Shown: positions 15,675-23,132 of the stretch, in pieces
Numbering within the stretch: the first letter of the stretch is position 1
Layout of the letters: each line of letters begins with the position of its first letter
Source of the DNA: an uncultured Ruminiclostridium sp.
GTDB taxonomy: Bacteria; Bacillota; Clostridia; Oscillospirales; Ruminococcaceae
Assembly (NCBI GenBank): GCA_944386545.1
Contig: CALXBK010000013.1
Span: 1 to 45,263 of the forward strand
Reading direction: 5' to 3'
DNA: 45,263 nucleotides
Translations under genes and position numbers: made by a program
The notes under the pieces: model-generated
The model's database searches: none
What the model was told of the DNA's origin: nothing
Seen by the model: only the letters and a program-made list of their open reading frames with translations

Positions 15675-16280
15675 TTAACGCTTTTTTATAAGTGTTATCT
15701 CAAATTTTTCGCGTTCCTCGGGAACGCTCAACATCTTTATGGAGCAAGCGATGGTAATAATCAGCATACCTACCGAAACCGCCGTTACATCCTCAATAAT
15801 AAAGGAAACAAAGGTTGTGCATACATAAGAAGTTATCGTGCAAATTGAGTGAGGCTTTATCCTTATAACCGTCATAAACAGCACGAAGAAGAAGCAAAGC
15901 GTTAATACCGTCGTCCAGTTGGGGAACATACCCGCAAGCGAGCCAAAGGTGACTGCGATCGCCTTTCCGCCGTTGAATTTTGAGAACACGGGCAGAATGT
16001 GACCTATTACGGGAGCGGCAAGCACAAACGGAAGCATTACTTCAGACGGCTCGGGAGTCTGCATGTAAAGGAAAACAGGCAAAAAGCCCTTTGCCATATC
16101 CATCAGCAGAGTAAGTATTCCGCACAGCGGTCCGCCGTATCTGAAGGCATTAGCAGTTCCGTAATTTGCGTCGGGACTTCTTGAAATTATATCCTTGTGG
16201 AACAGTTTTGAAAAAATATTGGCAAAAAGAATACTTCCGAGCAGATAACCCGACAATACATAAAACAATCCTGTAAGCAT
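15675..16280 (-). CDS. PlsY-like glycerol-3-phosphate acyltransferase homologue (divergent)
   Basis: 201-residue polytopic membrane protein with PlsY topology: GSILFANIFSKLFHKDI at the start, then SPDANYGTANAFR where PlsY has its GSGNxGxTNxxR motif 1, LLMDMAKGFLPVF, GHILPVFSKFNGGKAIAVTFG (motif 2 region), and 4-5 further helices. The usual C-terminal motif 3 (HRxNIxRL-type) is not seen; the protein ends EEREKFEITLIKKR. It may be a diverged acyltransferase or a paralogue with altered function; plsX is 12 kb away in another operon. It begins 21 bases after pepP. Confidence 0.75.
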   Translation of the reverse strand: MLTGLFYVLSGYLLGSILFANIFSKLFHKDIISRSPDANYGTANAFRYGGPLCGILTLLMDMAKGFLPVFLYMQTPEPSEVMLPFVLAAPVIGHILPVFSKFNGGKAIAVTFGSLAGMFPNWTTVLTLCFFFVLFMTVIRIKPHSICTITSYVCTTFVSFIIEDVTAVSVGMLIITIACSIKMLSVPEEREKFEITLIKKR

Positions 16281-16301
16281 AGCTAAAACTCCTTTCCGAT
16301 T

Positions 16302-17396
16302 TTATTTCAGTATGAAAAGCTCCTTTGAGGTATTGGTGAGGTTTATACAGCCGTCCTTTGTGACAACTACCATATCCTCCGTGCGTACTCCGTATTTTCC
16401 CGAAATATATGCGCCCGGCTCTATCGTCAGCAACATTCCCTCCTTAAGTGTGTTTGAAGAATTGGGAGAAGCGTAGGGCGGCTCATGTATTTCAAGTCCG
16501 ACGCCGTGACCGAGGCTGTGACCGAAATATTCTCCGTAGCCCCATGCGTCAAGGGTGCTTCTTGCCACGCTGTCCGCGAGCTTTGCGTTAATTCCCGCCT
16601 TGACAGCCTTATGAGCGTCAATATTTGCGTACAGCACCGCAGAATACATATTCTTCATTTCCTCGGTTGCGTGTCCGATTGCTATCGTCCTTGTCATATC
16701 CGAGTGGTAGCCGTCATATACAGCCCCGAAATCAAGCGTGAGAAAATCGCCGTCCTCTATCTTTTTATCAGTAGGAACAGCGTGGGGCGACGCCGAATTT
16801 ACTCCCGAAGCGGCTATCGTGTCAAAGGAAACACCCTGCGAGCCGTATTCCGACATATAGTATTCAAGAAGCGCCGCAACGTGCTTTTCCGTCTGACCTG
16901 CCCTCAGGTCGTGAAGCAGCCTGAGATATGCCTTTTCGGCTATTCTCTGTGCCTTCACGATTTTTTCTATTTCGGCTTTGGTCTTGATTACACGCATATT
17001 TGCAATCGTATCCGAGAGAAAATCAGAGCTGTCAAACTTGACAAAGGCAAATCTTTCCTTATAATCATTAAGGCTTTGCACTGTCATCTCACCGCTTTCA
17101 ATGCTCACATCTGAAATACCGTGCTGTACAAGAAGCTCCATAAGCTGTTTTCGCGGCTCTTTCGAGAGCAGGACCTCACAGTCGGTAACCTTTTGCCTTG
17201 CCTTGTCGTAATAGCGAAAATCAACGAGAAAATAGCTTGCCTCCTTTGTTATGAGAACAACTCCCGCAGAGGACTTGAAGCCCGTCATATATTTTCTGTT
17301 TATATCAGACGTTATAAGTGCGGCGTGCTTTTTATCTGAAAGCTTTGAAGCAAGCCTTGCTATATTCCCCGAATTTTCCGTCATGTCTGTGACCAT
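16302..17396 (-). CDS. pepP: M24-family Xaa-Pro aminopeptidase
   Basis: 364 residues from the ATG at 17396 (AAAGGG just upstream); a start at 17384 would be 4 residues shorter. A creatinase-like N-terminal domain (1-130) precedes the pita-bread domain carrying all five metal ligands: Asp in LTLDFGAVYDG, Asp in HSDMTRT, His in GHSLGHGVGLEIHE, Glu in TIEPGAY and Glu in RTEDMVV. It removes N-terminal residues preceding proline in the cytoplasm. It sits directly after aroQ, a common Clostridia arrangement. Gene symbol is by family; some call this ypdF/yqhT. Confidence 0.9.
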   Translation of the reverse strand: MVTDMTENSGNIARLASKLSDKKHAALITSDINRKYMTGFKSSAGVVLITKEASYFLVDFRYYDKARQKVTDCEVLLSKEPRKQLMELLVQHGISDVSIESGEMTVQSLNDYKERFAFVKFDSSDFLSDTIANMRVIKTKAEIEKIVKAQRIAEKAYLRLLHDLRAGQTEKHVAALLEYYMSEYGSQGVSFDTIAASGVNSASPHAVPTDKKIEDGDFLTLDFGAVYDGYHSDMTRTIAIGHATEEMKNMYSAVLYANIDAHKAVKAGINAKLADSVARSTLDAWGYGEYFGHSLGHGVGLEIHEPPYASPNSSNTLKEGMLLTIEPGAYISGKYGVRTEDMVVVTKDGCINLTNTSKELFILK

Positions 17397-17479
17397 TCCT
17401 TCCCTTTGCCCGGCTGATGCCGATTTTGCCTGTGTATGGGCAAACGGCAATGCTCAAAATATATTTATGTGTTGATTTT

Positions 17480-17908
17480 TCATTTCATGCTTAAAGCATA
17501 GAACAAAGCCATCATGTAGCTCATCTTGCCGAAGCCCGCAATCGTACCCTCGCATACGGGGGAAATTACCGAGGTGCGGCGAAATTCCTCTCTTGCGTGG
17601 ATATTGGACATGTGAACCTCTATTACGGGGATTTTTATTGCTGCAATGGCGTCCCTTACAGCATAGCTGTAATGAGTATATGCACCGGCATTGAAAATAA
17701 CACAGTCATAGCCGTTTCTTGCTTCGTGCAGGCGGTCTATAAGCGCACCCTCGTGGTTTGACTGAAAAAAGTCGATTTCAGCGCCGTTTTTGTCGCAGTA
17801 ATCCTTCATTTCCGCGTTGATAGACGCAAGGGTGTCGCCGCCGTAAATACCCGGCTCGCGCTCGCCGAGCAAATTCAAATTCGGACCGTTCATAACAAGG
17901 ATTTTCAT
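17480..17908 (-). CDS. aroQ: Type II 3-dehydroquinate dehydratase
   Basis: 142 residues from the ATG at 17908 (GAAGGA upstream; a TTG 18 bases earlier is less likely). It converts 3-dehydroquinate to 3-dehydroshikimate in the shikimate pathway. Seen: MNGPNLNLLGEREPGIYG with the catalytic Tyr, the QSNHEG loop, FNAGAYTHYS, and EVHMSNIHAREEFRRTS with His and Arg of the active site. Length matches the small dodecameric class. It follows the nfo-like gene by 40 bases in a leftward operon. Confidence 0.95.
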   Translation of the reverse strand: MKILVMNGPNLNLLGEREPGIYGGDTLASINAEMKDYCDKNGAEIDFFQSNHEGALIDRLHEARNGYDCVIFNAGAYTHYSYAVRDAIAAIKIPVIEVHMSNIHAREEFRRTSVISPVCEGTIAGFGKMSYMMALFYALSMK

Positions 17909-17948
17909 ATTGTTTCCGTCCTTCAAAATTAATTATAATAATGATTTA

Positions 17949-18791
17949 TTAACTGAATATTTCATACGCTTTTTTCATAAGCGCCGCATCCTCAGCTTGA
18001 GTGCCGTCTGACTCGCATATTACCGTGCAGTCGAGGTTTCTCTTCGCAAGAAGCTCGCAAAGCGGCTCGTAATCAGGTCCGAAGGTGCTGTCCTCAAAGG
18101 TTAGATGGCGTTTTTCGCCGCCTGCTGTGTATTCTATCTTTGAGAAGTGAATGTGCATATTAGCAAGTCGGTAACGGCCGAGCTTGTTCTCTATTCTGTC
18201 AAGTATTCCGGCGTAATCCTCAGGCGTTTTAATTCCTCCGAGCGTGCGGGCATTAAGATGTCCGAAATCAACGCAGGGAAGCATGCTCTCATCAAGCAGG
18301 CACAGCTCAATAACCTCGTCAAGCGTGCCGAGCTGATTGATTTTACCCATTGTTTCGGGGCAGAGAGCGCATTTAATGCCCTCAGCTTTCATTGCGGCAA
18401 GCGTTTTTGTTATTGTATCCTTTGCAAGCTTCAGGGCTGTTTCACGGCTGATTTTGGCGCAGGAGCCGGAGTGAAGCACGGTTTTCACCGCACCCACGGT
18501 ATCCGCCGCCCGCATTGCCTGCATAATGTATTCAACGCTTTTATCGCGCTTTTCCTCCTCAACGCTTGACAGAGAAATATAGTACGGAGCGTGAAGCGTG
18601 ACGGTTATGTTATTTTCACGGGCAAGCAAGGGCAGTCGCTCTACCGTTGCCGAGGAGAGCCTCACTCCCCTGCCGCATTCTATTTCATAGCAGTCAAGTC
18701 CCATATCCGAAAGATATTTCGGCAAATCGTCGGGGAATTTAAGTTTTGAAAAGCTGAGCGAATTACCGCCCGGTCCGAATTTAACAGCCAT
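17949..18791 (-). CDS. Endonuclease IV (Nfo)-family TIM-barrel protein
   Basis: 280 residues with the metal-site motifs of the endonuclease IV family: H67 (LHAPYYISLSS), H107 (LHSGS), E146 (PETMGKINQLG), D175/H178 (VDFGHLNAR), H213/H215 (MHIHFSKIEY), H229 and E260 (ICESD). It probably acts on abasic sites in DNA, although sugar-isomerase-like members of the superfamily share the fold. Its ATG overlaps the TAA of yqeG by one base (TAATG), so translation is coupled. Confidence 0.85.
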   Translation of the reverse strand: MAVKFGPGGNSLSFSKLKFPDDLPKYLSDMGLDCYEIECGRGVRLSSATVERLPLLARENNITVTLHAPYYISLSSVEEEKRDKSVEYIMQAMRAADTVGAVKTVLHSGSCAKISRETALKLAKDTITKTLAAMKAEGIKCALCPETMGKINQLGTLDEVIELCLLDESMLPCVDFGHLNARTLGGIKTPEDYAGILDRIENKLGRYRLANMHIHFSKIEYTAGGEKRHLTFEDSTFGPDYEPLCELLAKRNLDCTVICESDGTQAEDAALMKKAYEIFS

Positions 18792-19306
18792 TACTTATCC
18801 CCCTTATCGGTTTTTTTAAGCTTTGAAAAATCTCTGTGGAAAAACAGGCTTTCCGCTTTTCTTTTAAGGCGGAATGTCCAGGTGTTCTCATGATGAAAGG
18901 GCTCGACAAGTATACTGACGGCACCTTTTAAATTTCCTGCGATAACATCGGTAAAAATCTGGTCGCCGACTACCGCAGTGTGCTTTTTATCAACGCCCAT
19001 CGCCTTTATCGCCTTTGAAATTCCGAAGGTCAGCGGCTTACATCCGTTTGCGCAATACGGCAGTCCGAGTTTTTCGGCAAGCGGCTTTACACGCTTGTTT
19101 ATGTTGTTTGAAACCACACGCATCGGTATATTCAGCGCGCGCATTTCATCCAGCCATTCGGGTATGCCGTTTTCTGCGGCGGGATTGCCGTGCATGGAAA
19201 GAGTGTTGTCAAGGTCCAGCACGAGCGCCCTTATGTCATGCTTTTTCAGAAATTCTTCATTTATATCAAGTACGGAATTAATCCATATCTGCGGTTTAAA
19301 AATCAT
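18791..19306 (-). CDS. yqeG: YqeG-family HAD IIIA phosphatase
   Basis: 171 residues from the ATG at 19306 (AAAGGA upstream). HAD motif I LVLDLDNTLS, motif II MRVVSNN, Lys in GCKPLTFG, and motif III AVVGDQIFTDVIAGN are all present. Family members are small cytoplasmic phosphatases related to phosphatidylglycerophosphate phosphatases; the exact substrate is not shown. First gene of a run continuing through the nfo-like gene, aroQ, pepP, plsY-like and arsC-like. The preceding rpsU terminator lies immediately upstream. Confidence 0.9.
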   Translation of the reverse strand: MIFKPQIWINSVLDINEEFLKKHDIRALVLDLDNTLSMHGNPAAENGIPEWLDEMRALNIPMRVVSNNINKRVKPLAEKLGLPYCANGCKPLTFGISKAIKAMGVDKKHTAVVGDQIFTDVIAGNLKGAVSILVEPFHHENTWTFRLKRKAESLFFHRDFSKLKKTDKGDK

Positions 19307-19335
19307 AACAAATCCTTTGTAAAAGTTTTTCGGCA

Positions 19336-19372
19336 AGAAAAAAGACGAACAAAGGGCTACCTTTGTCCGCCT
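19336..19372 (-). terminator. Terminator of rpsU
   Basis: Minus-strand GGACAAAGG-TAG-CCCTTTGTTC stem followed by GTCTTTTTTC. Confidence 0.75.
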
Positions 19373-19394
19373 TTTATTACCGTAAGTAATTTTA

Positions 19395-19571
19395 TTACTT
19401 AAACTTGCGCTTACGAGCAGCCTCGGACTTTTTCTTACGCTTTACCGAAGGTTTTTCGTAGTGTTCTCTTTTACGAACCTCTGCGAGGACGCCGTCTCTG
19501 GCACATGATCTCTTGAAACGCTTGAGAGCTGTATCTAAAGATTCATTTTTGCCTAAACGTACTTCTGCCAA
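19395..19571 (-). CDS. rpsU: 30S ribosomal protein S21
   Basis: 58 residues with the S21 signature: [20 protein letters not shown], then the REHYEKPS segment and a Lys/Arg-rich tail. The start codon is TTG, preceded by GGGAGGGAT; no ATG is possible nearby. S21 helps 30S subunits base-pair with the Shine-Dalgarno region. It has its own consensus promoter and terminator, downstream of rsfS. Confidence 0.95.
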   Translation of the reverse strand: MAEVRLGKNESLDTALKRFKRSCARDGVLAEVRKREHYEKPSVKRKKKSEAARKRKFK

Positions 19572-19638
19572 CTATATCCCTCCCTTTGCCGTACGGCATA
19601 GGTTATAATTCTAATACTCTGCAATAGTGCATGATGGT

Positions 19639-19667
19639 ATTATACTACATTTCAGTTACTTTGTCAA
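19639..19667 (-). promoter_or_regulatory. Promoter of rpsU
   Basis: Consensus TTGACA (19667-19662), 17-base spacer, consensus TATAAT (19644-19639). Confidence 0.9.
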
Positions 19668-19700
19668 TACTTTTTTTCCGCAAGCGGAATATTTTTTCAT

Positions 19701-20054
19701 TTAATCTAAAAACTGAGCGGGATCAATCTCCTCGCCGTCCTGCCAAAGGCGCTCCAGATCGTAAAATTCTCTGGTTTCGTTGTAGAATACATGGAACACA
19801 ACGTCGATGTAGTCAAGCACAATCCAGTTGGAGCTTTGCCTGCCCTCAATCATCTTGGGCTGAACACCCTTTTCGCCGAGCTTGAAATCAACCTCGTCTG
19901 CCATTGCCTTAACCTGCGTTGTATTGCTCGCGCCTGCAATTACAAAATAATTTGCGAGTATGGTAAGGTCCTTTACTTTGAGTATCTTTATATCGCTTGC
20001 CTTTTTTGAGTCGAGCGCTTTTACGCCCTCCTTAAGAATTTCAATATCAGTCAT
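19701..20054 (-). CDS. rsfS: Ribosomal silencing factor RsfS
   Basis: 117 residues from MTDIEILKEG; the frame continues upstream inside yqeK, but this start gives the normal RsfS length. Family features: DLTILANYFVIAGASNTTQV, MIEGRQSSNWIVLDYIDVV and HVF...REFYDLERLW. It binds L14 and blocks subunit joining in stationary phase. It overlaps the end of yqeK by 8 bases and is the last gene of the long topA-smc-nadD operon. Confidence 0.94.
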   Translation of the reverse strand: MTDIEILKEGVKALDSKKASDIKILKVKDLTILANYFVIAGASNTTQVKAMADEVDFKLGEKGVQPKMIEGRQSSNWIVLDYIDVVFHVFYNETREFYDLERLWQDGEEIDPAQFLD

Positions 20055-20676
20055 TTTTTGAATTTTTCCTTTCCTCGCCGTCTTTTTTGCTTTTGTAAAG
20101 CGCGGCGTAATAATTGTATCCTGCAACGGTGCAGGGCGGCAAAAGACCACACTTTCCGAGAGTTTCGCCTATTGAATATTTTAATGCAAGGTACATGGCG
20201 GCGTCAAGGTCGTCAAAGCTGAGCTTTCTGTACTTTTCAACGTCCTTATAGCTTCTGTCCTCGCTTGTAAGGTCGCCCAGATACACTATTTTCTCAACGT
20301 CGGACATATTCGCCCTGCCTGCCGTGTGGTATCTCACGGCGTTGAGCATTTCGCTGTCATGTATTGCAAGATGTGCGCTTAAGTAGTATGCGCCTGCGGG
20401 GGCGTGCCAGAGTGCAGGCGTGCATATCTCCTCGTTGCTTATATCCATTTCGCTCAAAATGGCAAGAGAGCGCATTGCGTGGGGAGTTTCCTCCTTTTTT
20501 ATATCGTGGAGAAGCCCTGCAAGATAGCATTTTTCCGTATCGGCATTATGCTTTACCGCAAGCTCATAGCAGATATGAGCTACATTTATGCTGTGGGTAA
20601 GCCTTTTTTTGGACAGAACCGACTTCAACAGCTCGATATGCTCTGCATATTTCTCTTTATAGTCCTGTTCATTCAT
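20047..20676 (-). CDS. yqeK: YqeK-type HD-domain hydrolase
   Basis: 209 residues with HD-superfamily metal positions: RLTHSINVAHICYELA (His), AGLLHDIKKE (HD pair), WHAPAGAYYL (His), VRYHTAGR (His) and YLGDLTSEDR (Asp). YqeK proteins are symmetrical Ap4A hydrolases (family knowledge). The position between nadD and rsfS is the standard Firmicute order. It overlaps nadD by 8 bases and rsfS by 8 bases, indicating coupled translation. Confidence 0.93.
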   Translation of the reverse strand: MNEQDYKEKYAEHIELLKSVLSKKRLTHSINVAHICYELAVKHNADTEKCYLAGLLHDIKKEETPHAMRSLAILSEMDISNEEICTPALWHAPAGAYYLSAHLAIHDSEMLNAVRYHTAGRANMSDVEKIVYLGDLTSEDRSYKDVEKYRKLSFDDLDAAMYLALKYSIGETLGKCGLLPPCTVAGYNYYAALYKSKKDGEERKNSKND

Positions 20677-21268
20677 AAAGCCCGTTTTCCTCTATATAGC
20701 TTTCTACCGATTCGGGAACAAGTCCGCTTATCGGCTCGTTGTTCTTTATCTTATCTCTTATTTCTGTGGAGCTTATTTCATTGACGCTTAAGTTAAGCAC
20801 CTTTATTCTGCCCATTTCTGCAGCAAACTCGCACATATCGCTGTATTCGCTGTTTTGTCTTGCGGCGGCTACTACCTTACATTCGCCCAGAATGGATTCG
20901 TAGCGGTACCACTTGTCAAAGCTGAACAGCATATCGCTTCCTATCAGCAGGAAAAATACCGCGTCCGAAGGGTAAATTCTCTTAAGCTCGCGAAGTGTTG
21001 AGATGGTGTAGCTCGTGCCCCCCATCTTCTTTTCAATGTCGCTTATTTCAAATTTGCCTTGTTCTATTACATCGGCAAAGGCAAGTTCGCACATTTTCGC
21101 CCTGTGCTCGTAGGAAATAAGCCCGTCATTGCTTTTGTGAGGAGATTTACAGCTTGGAATAATCAGCATTTTCTGAAGCTTAAGGTCTGTAAAAGCTTCT
21201 TTTGCCATGCTTATATGACCGTTGTGAACGGGATTGAACGCTCCGCCGAAAATACCTATCTTAATCAT
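20669..21268 (-). CDS. nadD: Nicotinate-nucleotide adenylyltransferase
   Basis: 199 residues. Nucleotidyltransferase motif GIFGGAFNPVHNGHISMA at the N-terminus, IPSCKSPHKS, LIGSDMLFSFDKWYRYE, and the C-terminal SSTEIRDKI (ISSTxxR). It makes nicotinate adenine dinucleotide from NaMN and ATP in NAD synthesis. It overlaps yhbY by 8 bases upstream and yqeK downstream. Confidence 0.96.
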   Translation of the reverse strand: MIKIGIFGGAFNPVHNGHISMAKEAFTDLKLQKMLIIPSCKSPHKSNDGLISYEHRAKMCELAFADVIEQGKFEISDIEKKMGGTSYTISTLRELKRIYPSDAVFFLLIGSDMLFSFDKWYRYESILGECKVVAAARQNSEYSDMCEFAAEMGRIKVLNLSVNEISSTEIRDKIKNNEPISGLVPESVESYIEENGLYE

Positions 21269-21563
21269 CTAAGCTAATCGTCCTTTTCTTGGGATTTTTG
21301 TTCTGTCTGTACAGCACGATTTTTGTGCCTATTACCTGCACAACAAGGCTTTCTGTCCTGTCGGCAATCTCCTGTGCAAGCTCCCTTGCGGTGTAGTCGC
21401 AGTTTTCAAGAACGCGGATTTTTATAAGCTCTCTTGCTTCAAGGGCGTTTGAGAGCTGATTTATAAGCTCGTCGCCGAGTGCGTTCTTTCCTATCTGAAA
21501 AATCGTATCATATCCGCTTGCAATACTTTTGAGCCTTGCACGCTGTTTGCTTGTTATTGTCAC
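21261..21563 (-). CDS. yhbY: YhbY-family CRM-domain RNA-binding protein
   Basis: 100 residues spanning a single CRM domain: LTSKQR-type start (MTITSKQRARLKSIA), IFQIGKNALGDELINQ, LIKIRVLENC and a C-terminal GTKIVLYRQNK strand (GxxxxLYR). Such proteins associate with pre-50S particles. It lies between rdgB and nadD, overlapping nadD by 8 bases. Confidence 0.93.
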   Translation of the reverse strand: MTITSKQRARLKSIASGYDTIFQIGKNALGDELINQLSNALEARELIKIRVLENCDYTARELAQEIADRTESLVVQVIGTKIVLYRQNKNPKKRTISLDD

Positions 21564-21593
21564 TTTTACTTTCCTTTCGATCTGTCTTTGCGC

Positions 21594-22178
21594 TTAACTG
21601 TTTTTAAGCTCCTGCACAAGGCTTTCAAGAGCCCTTGCTCGGTGGCTTATCTTATTCTTTTCCTCGTCTGTAAGGCAAGCCATGCTCGTATCGTCGTCAA
21701 TCATAAAAATAGGATCGTAGCCGAAGCCGTTTTCGCCTGTCGGCTCTTCACCGATAAAGCCCTCACATTCGCCGTTTACGCACAGCTCAAAATCATCGTC
21801 ACGGATAAAATACAGCGAGCAGACGAATTTTGCATTGCGGAGCGGCTTATCAACGCCGCGCATTTCCTCGAGAATTTTGCTGCACCGTTCCTCATCGGTG
21901 GCGTTTTCTCCCGCATAGCGTGCGGAATACACGCCCGGAGCGCCGCCTAAAAACTCGATTTCAAGTCCGCTGTCATCGGCAAGCACGGGGCATGAAGCAA
22001 TTTCATATATAGTCTTTGCCTTTATGTGAGCATTTTCGCTGAAGGTATCGCCGTCCTCGGCTATCTGAGCGTTTATTCCTGCCTCCTTCATTGAAACAGG
22101 CTCATAGCCCAGAGGCTCAAGCATTTTTTTAAATTCTCTTATTTTTCCCTCGTTGTTGGATGCGATAATAAGTTTCAT
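21594..22178 (-). CDS. rdgB: XTP/dITP pyrophosphatase (RdgB/HAM1)
   Basis: 194 residues from the ATG at 22178 (GGAG upstream; a TTG 15 bases earlier is weaker). Motifs: IIASNNEGKIREFKKML, the DDSGLEIEFLGGAPGVYSAR catalytic loop, GENGFGYDPIF and KNKISHRARAL. It removes non-canonical purine triphosphates from the nucleotide pool. It begins 18 bases after ftsY. Confidence 0.96.
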   Translation of the reverse strand: MKLIIASNNEGKIREFKKMLEPLGYEPVSMKEAGINAQIAEDGDTFSENAHIKAKTIYEIASCPVLADDSGLEIEFLGGAPGVYSARYAGENATDEERCSKILEEMRGVDKPLRNAKFVCSLYFIRDDDFELCVNGECEGFIGEEPTGENGFGYDPIFMIDDDTSMACLTDEEKNKISHRARALESLVQELKNS

Positions 22179-22196
22179 ACAGTCATTCTCCAAAAG

Positions 22197-23105
22197 TCAT
22201 TCGCTGAAAAGCACGTTTACATAATCCTGCGGTACAAAATTCTGCAAATCGTTTATCTTTTCGCCTACTCCCACGAGCTTTACGGGTATACCCAGCTCTT
22301 CCTTTATAGGTATTATTATACCACCTTTTGCCGTTCCGTCAAGCTTTGTAAGAACAATTCCCGTAATTTCCGCAGTTTCTTTAAATAACCTTGCCTGATT
22401 TACGGCGTTCTGACCTGTGGTTGCGTCAAGCACGAGAAGGGTTTCTACCCTGCTGTTCGGTGCGTTGTTCTCAATTGTCCTCGCTATCTTTTTAAGCTCG
22501 TCCATGAGATTTTTCTTATTGTGAAGTCTTCCTGCGGTATCGCAGATGATGACGTCGGCGTTTCTTGCCATTCCCGCTTTAACCGCGTCAAACACTACCG
22601 CCGCAGGATCTGCGCCCTCGGCGTGCTTTACGATTTCAACGCCCGCACGCTCAGTCCACACCTCAAGCTGTTCGATTGCCGCCGCTCTGAATGTATCAGC
22701 CGCCGCAACAATTACCTTTTTGCCGCTGTTTTTGAGGTTATAGGCGAGCTTTCCTATGGTGGTTGTCTTGCCGGCGCCGTTTACGCCGATAACGAGTATT
22801 ACCGACGGCTTTGTATCAAGCATAAGCCCGTTGTCGCCCTCAAGTATATCCGAAATGATATTCTTGAGCAAGCCCTTTACTTCGGCAGGATCGGTTACAC
22901 CCTTTGCCTTTACCTCTTTTCTCAGAGCCTCGCAGATATTTGCGCTGGTAACTGCGCCTATATCGGATAAAATCAGAGTTTCTTCAAGCTCCTCAAAAAA
23001 GTCCTCGTCTATTTTGGTAAAGGAATTGATAAGTCCCGTTATTTTATCTGCAATGGCGTCCTTTGTATTTTTAAGTCCGCTTTTTAGTTTTTCAAAAAAT
23101 GACAT
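22197..23105 (-). CDS. ftsY: Signal recognition particle receptor FtsY
   Basis: 302 residues: a short N-terminal region without the long acidic A domain, N domain about 20-90, then the SRP GTPase G domain with GVNGAGKTTT (107-116), AADTFRAAAIEQL, ICDTAGR, LTKLDGTAKGG and GVGEKINDLQNF. It receives SRP-ribosome complexes at the membrane. The short form is normal for Firmicutes. It follows smc by 27 bases. Confidence 0.96.
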   Translation of the reverse strand: MSFFEKLKSGLKNTKDAIADKITGLINSFTKIDEDFFEELEETLILSDIGAVTSANICEALRKEVKAKGVTDPAEVKGLLKNIISDILEGDNGLMLDTKPSVILVIGVNGAGKTTTIGKLAYNLKNSGKKVIVAAADTFRAAAIEQLEVWTERAGVEIVKHAEGADPAAVVFDAVKAGMARNADVIICDTAGRLHNKKNLMDELKKIARTIENNAPNSRVETLLVLDATTGQNAVNQARLFKETAEITGIVLTKLDGTAKGGIIIPIKEELGIPVKLVGVGEKINDLQNFVPQDYVNVLFSE

Positions 23106-23132
23106 CGGTATCTCCTTGTATCTGAAAATGCT

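Noticed and set aside
19670..19695. TTCCGC/GCGGAA hairpin as terminator of rsfS
   Set aside because: The T-run lies on the plus-strand side, so it would not terminate leftward transcription.
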